The notes under the pieces were generated by a model. That model was not told where the DNA came from, ran no database searches, and saw nothing but the letters and a program-made list of their open reading frames with translations. A stretch of 39,153 bases of DNA from the NCBI GenBank assembly GCA_022071965.1, contig JAJVIQ010000028.1, positions 1 to 39,153 of the forward strand, given 5' to 3'. The position numbers and the translations under genes were made by a program. Below are positions 14,803-22,700 of this stretch, in pieces. This DNA comes from Gammaproteobacteria bacterium (GTDB lineage: Bacteria; Pseudomonadota; Gammaproteobacteria; JAJPIJ01). Position 1 is the first letter of the stretch; every line of letters starts with the position of its first letter.

Positions 14803-16392
14803 ATGGACAAGCAAGAAGGTGCCGCTCCGGAATTCGCCGGTCTGCTTTATCGTCAGACACGGAACGAGGCACCGGGTCTGGCCGTGGCGGGTCTGGTCTT
14901 CGCCTTCCTTTGTCACGACCACGTGGACAGGCGCCTGCTCGTCGGCTGGGTGGTCGCGGTCGCGCTCATCATCGGGGTGCGGCTGTGGCTGGCCGGGCTG
15001 TATCGCTCCCGTGGGCGGCGCCACAAGCGGCCGCGCAACCCCGCCTGGTACCACGGATTCATCGCCGGCGCCGGCCTGCTGGGCCTGGCCTTCGGCGGGC
15101 TCGGGTTCCTGGCCGTGCGTCACGCCGACATCGAGGCCGCCAGCGTCCTGCTGTTCTGGCTGGCCTTCGCCACCATCTGCACGGTGCCCATCTATGGCGG
15201 CATCCGGGCGCCGGTGCTGGCCTTCGCGGTGCCCGCCCTGCTGCCGGCGAGCCTGAGCATGCTCGCCAGAGGCAACGCCCAGGCCTCGGCGATTGGGGTC
15301 ATCATGCTGGTCGCCCTCGGACTGACAATCTTCGCCTCGCGTGCCCTTTTTCGCGTCAACAACCGGATGCTGGTGCTGGAGGACGACGTCCAGCAGATGC
15401 GCGGCGTCCTGGAGGCCCGTCGCACCGAGATCGACAAGCTCAACCAGAGCGTGCGCGTCAACAACGAGCGCCGGCAGGTGGCGGAGAATGAGGCGAAGCG
15501 CGCCGGGGCGGACCTCGGCCTGATGAAGAGCAAGGCGCAGGCGCTCTCGGAGACACTGAGCCGGGTCTCACCATTGTGCCCGGTCACCGGCATCGCCAAC
15601 CGCCGCACGTTCGAGGAGCACCTGGACGCGGAGTGGCGCCGGCAGATGCGCGCGAAGCGGCCGCTCTCGCTGCTGATGTGCGAGATCGACGAATTCGATC
15701 ATTATCGCGAGGCGCATGGTGCACAGGCCGCCGATGCAATGCTGCACCGGATCGCGCGCCTGGCTGCCGCGATCGGGCGCCGCCCCGGCGATCTGGCGGC
15801 GCGCTACGACGGCGCGGGGCTTGCCATTCTGCTGCCGGACTGCGACGGCCGCAACGCGGTCCGCATCGCCGATGCGCTGCGCAAGCGCATCGAGCAGCAG
15901 AAGATCCCGCACGAGGTCGTGCACGCGGGGCAGACGCTCACGGCCCACGTCGGCGTCGCCACGCTGATCCCCATCAAGGAATATGAGCCGGCAGAGCTGG
16001 TCAAGCGCATCGACACCGCCCTCTACGAGGCCCGCTTCCAGGGCGGCAACTGCGTGGTGTCCTTCCGCACCATGGACAAGCTCAAGGTCGAGCATTGGGA
16101 TCCGAAGACCGACGACCTGCTCAGCAAGCAGTCGATGCTGCAGAAGATCATGATCCGGGGCTACAAGTGCCAGCCGGTGGGGTATCCGCCGAGCAGTGTG
16201 TTGCCCGACAAGAATGCCGACGTCGAGACCGTGTGCGCGCTCTACCAGGGTGAGATGAAGCTCATCATCGAGGGCGAATCGATGCTCCTGCGTGCCGGCG
16301 ACTGCATCTACATCCCGCCGGCCACCACCTGGGGTGCCGAGGTCGTCAGCGCCCGCGACGTGCTCGGCTTCGAGGGCGTGCGCGCCAACTGA
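14803..16392 (+). CDS. Membrane protein with degenerate GGDEF (I-site kept) and C-terminal cupin
   Basis: A 529-residue protein. Residues about 25-185 hold roughly six membrane spans. Residues about 190-260 are a coiled coil. Residues about 265-425 are a GGDEF domain whose signature is DGAGL (336-340) instead of GGDEF, so cyclase activity is very unlikely. The allosteric site RPGD (327-330), at the correct spacing, is intact, which suggests c-di-GMP binding. Residues about 450-525 form a cupin (LIIEGESMLLRAGDCIYIPPATTWGAEV). The likely role is a membrane c-di-GMP receptor with a small-molecule or metal module. A TATACT -10-like box lies at 14766. Pairing with ycgR in the window points to c-di-GMP control of motility or surface behaviour, as inference. 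Confidence 0.85.
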   Translation: MDKQEGAAPEFAGLLYRQTRNEAPGLAVAGLVFAFLCHDHVDRRLLVGWVVAVALIIGVRLWLAGLYRSRGRRHKRPRNPAWYHGFIAGAGLLGLAFGGLGFLAVRHADIEAASVLLFWLAFATICTVPIYGGIRAPVLAFAVPALLPASLSMLARGNAQASAIGVIMLVALGLTIFASRALFRVNNRMLVLEDDVQQMRGVLEARRTEIDKLNQSVRVNNERRQVAENEAKRAGADLGLMKSKAQALSETLSRVSPLCPVTGIANRRTFEEHLDAEWRRQMRAKRPLSLLMCEIDEFDHYREAHGAQAADAMLHRIARLAAAIGRRPGDLAARYDGAGLAILLPDCDGRNAVRIADALRKRIEQQKIPHEVVHAGQTLTAHVGVATLIPIKEYEPAELVKRIDTALYEARFQGGNCVVSFRTMDKLKVEHWDPKTDDLLSKQSMLQKIMIRGYKCQPVGYPPSSVLPDKNADVETVCALYQGEMKLIIEGESMLLRAGDCIYIPPATTWGAEVVSARDVLGFEGVRAN

Positions 16393-16406
16393 CGGCGCCA
16401 GGCGCG

Positions 16407-17708
16407 CTATGGGCCGCGCTGCTCCATGTTCTGGAAGTCCTCGAGGCTGACCGCCGCGAGGTCTATCTTGTTGGCGAAGATCGAATAGCACAGATAGGCG
16501 GCGAGGCAGCTGCGCTGCTGCAGCCACGGCGGTTCGTATGACGGCGGGGCGATGATCCCGCTCTCGAAATAAGGCTCCAGCGCGATGACGTCTCCGAGCG
16601 TCATGCGTCCCGCGAACAGGTGTTCCGCGTAGTGAAACTTGTTGGACTGCACCGACTTGCGCAGGAAGGTGTGCGTGCGCAGCAGCCCCTGCAGATACAC
16701 GACGTCCTTCGTGAACACGACCCCGCCGCGCGGATCACCGCCACGGAAGATGCGGGCCGCCGACTGAAAGCTCTCGTACTCGTCCTGGCCCGAGTCGAGG
16801 AAGAAGCGGAAGATGTCGATGAAATCCGCGCCATCCAACCCCATCTGCACCGCATGAGTGCGCAGTGCTATGCGGCGCATTCGGTGCAGATCGACCGAGG
16901 CGCTGATCAGCTCTGAAAACGTCGCCAGTCCCTCCTGCGTCCACGTCGTGCGCGGGGCGGCCAGGCCCAGGCTGGCAAGCCGTGGCTGCTCCCGGCCGTT
17001 CAACGCAGTGAGCATGTGGACATAGCCCTCGTGATGTATCAGTTGAGCGACGTCCATCGCGGTGAAGCGCGTGGCCGATCGCAGGCGTATGCGCAACGCG
17101 CCGGCGGCGGCCTTGGATGCCATCGCCGGATCGATGACGATCTTGACGGGGTGACGCCGGAAGAACGGGATCAGGCGATGACGCAAGGCCTCGGCGACAT
17201 CCTCGGAGCCGAGCGAGAACTCCGCGTCCGGTATCGACCCCGCGTTGGCGAACTCGCCGGTCATCTCGGTGAAGAAGTCGGCGGCGTGCAGATGGGTCAG
17301 GCTACCGGTTGCAATGACGTCCTTCGGCTGGCCGTAGAGAGTCACCGACAGCTCCCGGAACTCCGGTCGACCGATACACTGCAGCATGCGGGCCGCCAGC
17401 ATGTAGCTTTCCGCCGTCAGGTAGATGTAGTTGCCGAGGGGATGGCCGCGATCGCAGGCCGCCATGATCGACTGCAGCGAGGGGATGCGGCTGGCGTGGT
17501 CGTTGCGGGGATACTCGACCTGCGGCAGCCGCGCCTCGCCCCGCCGCCATCCTTGCCGGAACTCCTCGTAAACGGACTCCGGCCATGCCAGCGCGGTGAG
17601 CAGCTTGATGGACTGGGCGGTCTCAACAAGCCGCTGGTCGAGTGCGATATGATGCGATATGGGGTCCCTCATTCCCGTCGGCACCCGCGTGACGCTTGGA
17701 ACGGCCAT
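16407..17708 (-). CDS. DUF1704 / MATCAP-like zinc metallopeptidase
   Basis: A 433-residue protein of the family annotated as flavohemoglobin expression-modulating QEGLA motif protein (DUF1704, KIAA0895). It has the HEXXXH zinc motif at HEGYVH (226-231) and the QEGLA segment about 30 residues later, which supplies the third ligand Glu. Eukaryotic relatives (MATCAP) are tyrosine carboxypeptidases acting on tubulin; bacterial substrates are unknown. I use the ATG at 17708, with GAAAGCGGA upstream; an ATG at 17672 is also plausible. The open frame continues to 18110 but overlaps carbonic anhydrase and is spurious there. It diverges from the carbonic anhydrase gene and converges with the GGDEF-cupin gene. 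Confidence 0.85.
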   Translation of the reverse strand: MAVPSVTRVPTGMRDPISHHIALDQRLVETAQSIKLLTALAWPESVYEEFRQGWRRGEARLPQVEYPRNDHASRIPSLQSIMAACDRGHPLGNYIYLTAESYMLAARMLQCIGRPEFRELSVTLYGQPKDVIATGSLTHLHAADFFTEMTGEFANAGSIPDAEFSLGSEDVAEALRHRLIPFFRRHPVKIVIDPAMASKAAAGALRIRLRSATRFTAMDVAQLIHHEGYVHMLTALNGREQPRLASLGLAAPRTTWTQEGLATFSELISASVDLHRMRRIALRTHAVQMGLDGADFIDIFRFFLDSGQDEYESFQSAARIFRGGDPRGGVVFTKDVVYLQGLLRTHTFLRKSVQSNKFHYAEHLFAGRMTLGDVIALEPYFESGIIAPPSYEPPWLQQRSCLAAYLCYSIFANKIDLAAVSLEDFQNMEQRGP

Positions 17709-17759
17709 TCCGCTTTCATCACCCACCGCGCGACCCGTGATTGCAGGGAGGTTGAATAC

Positions 17760-18413
17760 ATGAGCATCGAAGGCCTGCTCTCCGGTTACCGGCGATTTCG
17801 TCGTACCAGGTTCCTGGCGGCCCACAAACTGTTCAGGGATCTCGAGGCGCGAGGGCAATCCCCGCAGATCATGTTCATCGCCTGCTGCGACAGCCGGGTC
17901 GACCCCGCCACCATATTTGACACCAGCCCGGGCGAGGTGTTCGTTCTGCGCAACGTCGCCAACCTCGTGCCGCCGAACTCGCCGATCGCGCGGCACCAGG
18001 CGACGGGTGCGGCGCTGGAATTCGCCGTTCTGCACCTGAACGTGTCGCACATCGTGGTGATGGGGCACGCACACTGCGGTGGCGCGGCGGCATTGCTGGA
18101 AGGCTATCACAATCAGATACCCAACGCCGAATTCATCGGCACCTGGATGAACATCGCGATGACCGCGCGCGATCGCATGATGCGCCTGCCGCTGCCGCCG
18201 CAGGAGCGCCTGCTACACATGGAGTACCAGATCGTGAGGCTGAGCTTGGAGAACCTGCTCACCTATCCGTGGATCGGCGAGCGCGTGGAAGACGGCCGGA
18301 TCGCGCTGCACGGCATGCACTTCGGGATCGCTGACGGCCATCTGTCCATGTTCGATCCCGTCACCGGCCAGTTTCAGACCGTGCTGACGGATGGAACGGC
18401 CGTCGACGTGTGA
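17760..18413 (+). CDS. Beta-class carbonic anhydrase
   Basis: A 217-residue zinc enzyme interconverting CO2 and bicarbonate. Zinc ligands are C42 in CCDSR, with the D44/R46 dyad, and H103 and C106 in HAHC. The ATG at 17760 follows a strong GGGAGG ribosome site. Length and order match bacterial Can/CynT-type enzymes. No signal peptide is visible, so it is cytoplasmic. It is transcribed alone, divergent from the DUF1704 gene with about 50 bases between, and its stop faces the kinase gene across a hairpin. It may supply bicarbonate for carboxylation or pH balance. Confidence 0.95.
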   Translation: MSIEGLLSGYRRFRRTRFLAAHKLFRDLEARGQSPQIMFIACCDSRVDPATIFDTSPGEVFVLRNVANLVPPNSPIARHQATGAALEFAVLHLNVSHIVVMGHAHCGGAAALLEGYHNQIPNAEFIGTWMNIAMTARDRMMRLPLPPQERLLHMEYQIVRLSLENLLTYPWIGERVEDGRIALHGMHFGIADGHLSMFDPVTGQFQTVLTDGTAVDV

Positions 18414-18416
18414 CCC

Positions 18417-18434
18417 GCGGCGGGGGCGCGCCGC
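18417..18434. terminator. Hairpin between convergent genes
   Basis: GCGGCG and CGCCGC form a perfect 6-bp stem with a six-base loop, filling the gap between the carbonic anhydrase stop and the kinase stop. There is no T-run on either side, so it is at best a weak bidirectional terminator. Confidence 0.35.
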
Positions 18435-18435
18435 A

Positions 18436-19770
18436 TCAGCTCTGGCAGGTCCACTCCAGTCCGGCGATGAACTCCCCGGCGCTCTGAAACCGCTCGGCGG
18501 GATCCTTCGCCAGCAGGCCGTCTATGAGTGGTTGATACTGTCGCAGTTCGTCGGGAAGACGCGGCACGGGGGCGCGTATGTGGGCATCGATGATCTCCGG
18601 GATGCTGCGCCCCGTGTACGGTTTGCCCCCCGTCAGCATTTCGAACATGACCACCCCGAGGCTGTACAGATCGCTGCGCGGGTCCACCGGGCGACGTTTG
18701 CACTGCTCCGGGCTCATGTAGGAAGGGCTGCCGATCAGCACCTGCGTCTCGTCGATGCCGCTCATGCCGGCGGCGAAATGTGCCACGCCGAAGTCCGTGA
18801 TCGCCACGGTGTCGTTCTGGCGGAACAGTATGTTCGACGGCTTCAGATCCCGGTGCACGATGCTCAGGTTGTGTACTGCCCCCAGCGCCTCGGCGATCTG
18901 GCGTATGTACTGCAGCGCCTTGTCCGGCATCAGGCCCTTGCGGATGCGCGCAACCAGGTTGCCGGCGGGCAGATACTCCATGGCGATGTAGGCGAAGTCC
19001 TTCGCGAACGCCCGCTCGAAGATCTTGATGATGTAGGGGTGGTTCAGCTTGGAGATGAGCGCGTATTCCTGCATGAAATAGCGCAACAGCGGCGTGTCGG
19101 GCTGATCGCGCGTGAACATCAGCTTCAGGACGATCTCCAGGTCGTCCTCGACCCTCTGGGCGAGGAATATCGTGGTCATGCCGCCCTGCGCGATCGGGGC
19201 GATGATGCGGTAGCCCGGGATATGTACGCGTATCGCTTCCTGCGGCGCGCCGTTGCGGCGCGTACCGGCGGATTCCGAGCGCTGCGAGACCGGGGCGCTC
19301 TGTTCATGTCCCTGGGTCCGCTCGGTGGCTGCGGTGGATACCTCCAGGGCCGGGATCTCGTTGAGGGTGCTGGCCTCGGCTTCCTCGCCCTCGATCCCGA
19401 GCGCGCGGTAGATGATGTTGGCCAGGTCCGCGTTTTTGAGGTCCCGTTTCAGGACGTAGTCCTTGGCGCCCGCCTTGATTGCCTTGACGATGACGCTGAC
19501 GCGCTCCTCGTCGGTCAACATGATGACCGGCGGCATGTCGGCGAAATTCTGGAACTTGCGCATCCAGGTGAGGCCGTCCTCACCGGCCAATCCGAGGTTG
19601 TAATCGAGGAACACGATGTCGTAATACGACCATCCGAATTCCGAGCCCGGGAATCCCTGGATGCACGGATCGTATTCGTCGACGGCGGCGCCCGAGAATT
19701 CGGCGCGCAGGGACTCCACCATCATCTTGCGCACGACGCGCGAGTCGTCAATGACCAGAACCTTGAGCAC
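18436..19770 (-). CDS. Receiver domain-Ser/Thr protein kinase fusion
   Basis: A 444-residue cytoplasmic protein. Residues 1-125 are a receiver with acidic residues in VLVIDDSR, phospho-acceptor Asp in DIVFLDYNLG and Lys in VLKRD. A linker of about 60 residues, rich in Ser, Glu and Thr, follows. Residues about 188-440 are a Hanks-type kinase: Gly loop AQGGMTTIF, K216 in VLKLMF, HRDLKPSN with D308, DFG at 326 and SPEQC for the APE site, all intact. No membrane span or PASTA domain is present. Lying last in the chemosensory operon, directly after the CheA gene, it is the likely output: CheA phosphorylates the receiver, which controls Ser/Thr phosphorylation of unknown targets. Direction of control is inference. 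Confidence 0.92.
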   Translation of the reverse strand: MLKVLVIDDSRVVRKMMVESLRAEFSGAAVDEYDPCIQGFPGSEFGWSYYDIVFLDYNLGLAGEDGLTWMRKFQNFADMPPVIMLTDEERVSVIVKAIKAGAKDYVLKRDLKNADLANIIYRALGIEGEEAEASTLNEIPALEVSTAATERTQGHEQSAPVSQRSESAGTRRNGAPQEAIRVHIPGYRIIAPIAQGGMTTIFLAQRVEDDLEIVLKLMFTRDQPDTPLLRYFMQEYALISKLNHPYIIKIFERAFAKDFAYIAMEYLPAGNLVARIRKGLMPDKALQYIRQIAEALGAVHNLSIVHRDLKPSNILFRQNDTVAITDFGVAHFAAGMSGIDETQVLIGSPSYMSPEQCKRRPVDPRSDLYSLGVVMFEMLTGGKPYTGRSIPEIIDAHIRAPVPRLPDELRQYQPLIDGLLAKDPAERFQSAGEFIAGLEWTCQS

Positions 19771-19856
19771 AGCAGGCGCCTTCTCGAGCTGAAGCTAGCG
19801 GCAGATTATCGGCGGAATGAGATGCCAGATAAACAAGGTCGGCTGTACCCCCCGGA

Positions 19857-22631
19857 TCAGGCCGGCACCGAGGAGTCGTCATGCTTGCCGGCTCCGGTTC
19901 CGGTGGGAACCAGGATCCGCTGCAGGACCTCCTCGAGCAGCGGTCGTAATCCGGTCTTGGGCAGCAGCCACGTGGCGCCCGCCTGTTGGGCGCGGGCACG
20001 GTAGGCGTCCGCATTGGCACTGATCATGATGACCGGCACGGGGCGCAGGCGATCATCGGTGCGGATCCTGGAACACAGCTCCGCGCCGCTCATGCCCGGC
20101 ATGTTGGCGTCGACGATGACCAGGTCGGGGGTAACCGATTGCAGATATTCCCAGGCGCGCGCGCCATCCTGCAGGCTATGTGTCCGTAGCCCGCGAGCAT
20201 TCAGGGTCTGGCTCAGCTCGCGCAGGATGCTGATCGAATCGTCCACGGCCAGGGCCAGAGGGCGGCTGTCCTTCAGCGGCGCGTCTTCCGGCTCGCTCGG
20301 CGCGTTCGGCGTCCACCCGGCGGGGTGCGCGAGCAGCTCGGTGAGATCCAGAACGGGCACGATTATCCCGTCGGCCATGGTCGTGGTGCCCAGCAGGCCC
20401 GGCATCGTGCGCAGGTAGAGCCCCGGACCCGTCAGGCTTATCGTGCGCGTTCCGAGAATGCTCTCCACGATGACGAGGCAGCGCGTCTCGCCCGCACGCA
20501 TGAGCAGCGCAGGCAACTGCGTGTGCGGCATCGCGGCCAGCGGGGGGGCATTGGCGAACAGCAGCGAGTTCAACGTCCGTACCGGCAGGCGGTCGCCGTC
20601 CAGCTCAGCGTAAGCGTCCTCGCCCTCCGCGCGGATCCTGTCCGCCTCGATCATGCTGACCCGCAGCAGGCCTCTGTTGGAGATTGCCACGGTGTGGCTG
20701 TCGACGGCCACCAGTACGGCGCCGACCGACAGCATCGATTCCGGAACGCGGATCTCGAGCGTGCAACCCTTTCCTGGTTGTGAACGGATATCCACCGAAC
20801 CCTTCAGGCGCGCTATCTGCGCGGCGATGGCGGACATGCCGATGCCTCGACCGGAGGTCTGCGAGGCGCGTTCGCGCGTGGAAAAACCGGGCCGGAAGAC
20901 CAGCCGGACCAGTTGTTCCTCGCCGAGTTCCTCGCCGGGAGTGATGATCCCGCGTGCGATGGCACGCTGCCTTATGAGCGCGGTATCGAGCCCGCGCCCG
21001 TCGTCCTGGCAGCGGATCAGGATCTCGTTGCCCTCGTGCTGGAAGGTCAGGTTCACGCGGCCGATCCCGGGTTTCCCCTGGCGCAGCCTTTCGGCGCCTG
21101 GCTCGATGCCGTGGTCGACCGCGTTGCGCAGGGCATGCATGAGCGGTTCCACCGCAGCGTTGAGTATGTAGGTATCGATCAGGGTATGGCCGCCCGCGAC
21201 GGCGAGCTCGGTTTCCTTGCCCGCCAGGCTTGCGGCCTGCGCAACCGCCCGCTTGAGCCGCGGGACGATCTCTCCGGCCGGCATCATGCGGCATTGGCGC
21301 ACGCGTCCGCGCAGTTCCTCGTTCAGCCGCTCGTGAGCATTGAGCTGCTCCTCGATGAGTCGGATCTGCGATTGCAGGTCTTCGCCGAGGATCAGCGCAT
21401 CGGCGATGGCTTCGTGCAGGTCCTGCTGTTTGACCGGCCCCAGCGCACCGGCCGCTGCACCGCGTTCCGGCCCGCCGGGCGTGCGCATCGCCAGCAGGAT
21501 CCGCGCCGGCTCCCGCGCCGCCATCACGCGCCGTGCGAGTTCCTGGACGAGCTGGCGGGTGCGCTGGAGTTCCTCGCGCATGTGATTCACGGAAACCGTG
21601 CACTCACCGGCGATCCGGAAGACCTCGTCGATGAGCGTGGGGTTGATCCGGATGCCGGCCGGCGGCAGGGCCGAGACGGCAGCGGGGCCGTCATCGACGC
21701 CGGCGATGGCCCCCGCGCCGCTGTCGGCAGGACTCCTGGCAAGGGCCACCTCTGCCGCCTGGCCGTCAGCAGTCAACCCGTCGAGATGCGCCTGCAGGGC
21801 CGCAAGTATTGCGGCCGCATCACCCGGCGCGGAGCCCAGACCCAGCAGGGCATCGCTCATCTGGTGCAGGCACGCGACGGCGCGCGCAACCAGGGAACGC
21901 AGGGGCCGGGATAGTGTCGGCGAGTGATTCTCGTGGGCAAGCACGTCCTCCAGTACGTGCGTGAATCGCGCGATGCCGCTGATGCCGACCGCGTTGGCCG
22001 CGCCCTTGATCGCGTGCGCCACGCGCTGCGCCTCCATCAGGCTGTGAGCGGCCTTGCCGTCCTCGCTCCATGCATCGATCAGGAGGGCCAGCCGTTCGGT
22101 GAGGTCCGGGACCTCCTGCAGCAGCTCGACCACCATCGCGGGGGAGACGTCTTCGGGGATCTTCAGCGACAGCGGCTCTTCGGCACTCGGCGGTGGCGGC
22201 ACCGGAGTCTCGGCGCCATGATCCGTAGCGAGGGCCTCGTACTCCTCGGGCGGCAGCGGCCGCAGCCAGTCCCTGCTGCCGAGAAAATTGCAGAGTGCGG
22301 CGATTGAATCCGGCGAATCGATCCGATCGAGGTAGCGATTGACCTCCAGAGGCCATTCCACCACCAGCCGCCACAATTGCGGTTGCACCGCGTTCGGGTG
22401 CTGGCTCAGCCAGGCCCGCAAGTTGACCTGCGCATGCTCGATCGCGCGTTGCAGACCGGCCAGGCCGAGGGCACGTGCCATCCCGGCGAGGCGGTGCAGA
22501 CGCCGGGACAGATCGCGCAGCGCCTGCGCCGGCGTATCCCCGGGCCCGAGCGGCGAGGACAGGAGGCTGGCTGAGACGTCCTGCAGTTCCTCCTGCAGCA
22601 TGCGCACGACGTCGCGGCTGGGATTGTTCAT
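19857..22631 (-). CDS. CheA-type hybrid histidine kinase (Hpt-Hpt-HATPase-CheW-REC), ChpA-like
   Basis: A 924-residue protein. Residues 1-110 resemble an Hpt domain with H46 in LHRLAGMARALGL. Residues about 165-270 are a clearer Hpt with H206 in AHAIKGAANAVG. Dimerisation helices follow. The ATPase domain has N box HALRNAVDHGIEPG, G1 DDGRGLD and G2 SGRGIGMSA. A CheW domain and a C-terminal receiver (VDDSISILREL, DLVIVDANMPGMSG) end the chain. The layout is that of ChpA/PilL kinases of twitching systems but far shorter than the roughly 2500-residue Pseudomonas ChpA. It phosphorylates response regulators according to receptor state. The gene lies between the receptor gene and the REC-kinase gene in one transcription unit. 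Confidence 0.93.
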   Translation of the reverse strand: MNNPSRDVVRMLQEELQDVSASLLSSPLGPGDTPAQALRDLSRRLHRLAGMARALGLAGLQRAIEHAQVNLRAWLSQHPNAVQPQLWRLVVEWPLEVNRYLDRIDSPDSIAALCNFLGSRDWLRPLPPEEYEALATDHGAETPVPPPPSAEEPLSLKIPEDVSPAMVVELLQEVPDLTERLALLIDAWSEDGKAAHSLMEAQRVAHAIKGAANAVGISGIARFTHVLEDVLAHENHSPTLSRPLRSLVARAVACLHQMSDALLGLGSAPGDAAAILAALQAHLDGLTADGQAAEVALARSPADSGAGAIAGVDDGPAAVSALPPAGIRINPTLIDEVFRIAGECTVSVNHMREELQRTRQLVQELARRVMAAREPARILLAMRTPGGPERGAAAGALGPVKQQDLHEAIADALILGEDLQSQIRLIEEQLNAHERLNEELRGRVRQCRMMPAGEIVPRLKRAVAQAASLAGKETELAVAGGHTLIDTYILNAAVEPLMHALRNAVDHGIEPGAERLRQGKPGIGRVNLTFQHEGNEILIRCQDDGRGLDTALIRQRAIARGIITPGEELGEEQLVRLVFRPGFSTRERASQTSGRGIGMSAIAAQIARLKGSVDIRSQPGKGCTLEIRVPESMLSVGAVLVAVDSHTVAISNRGLLRVSMIEADRIRAEGEDAYAELDGDRLPVRTLNSLLFANAPPLAAMPHTQLPALLMRAGETRCLVIVESILGTRTISLTGPGLYLRTMPGLLGTTTMADGIIVPVLDLTELLAHPAGWTPNAPSEPEDAPLKDSRPLALAVDDSISILRELSQTLNARGLRTHSLQDGARAWEYLQSVTPDLVIVDANMPGMSGAELCSRIRTDDRLRPVPVIMISANADAYRARAQQAGATWLLPKTGLRPLLEEVLQRILVPTGTGAGKHDDSSVPA

Positions 22632-22700
22632 ACGTCCTGAGATGCGGACCGTCGCGGCGTGGGCAGGCAGTTCATCCTGATCGCGCTTCCGGTGCGCGGC

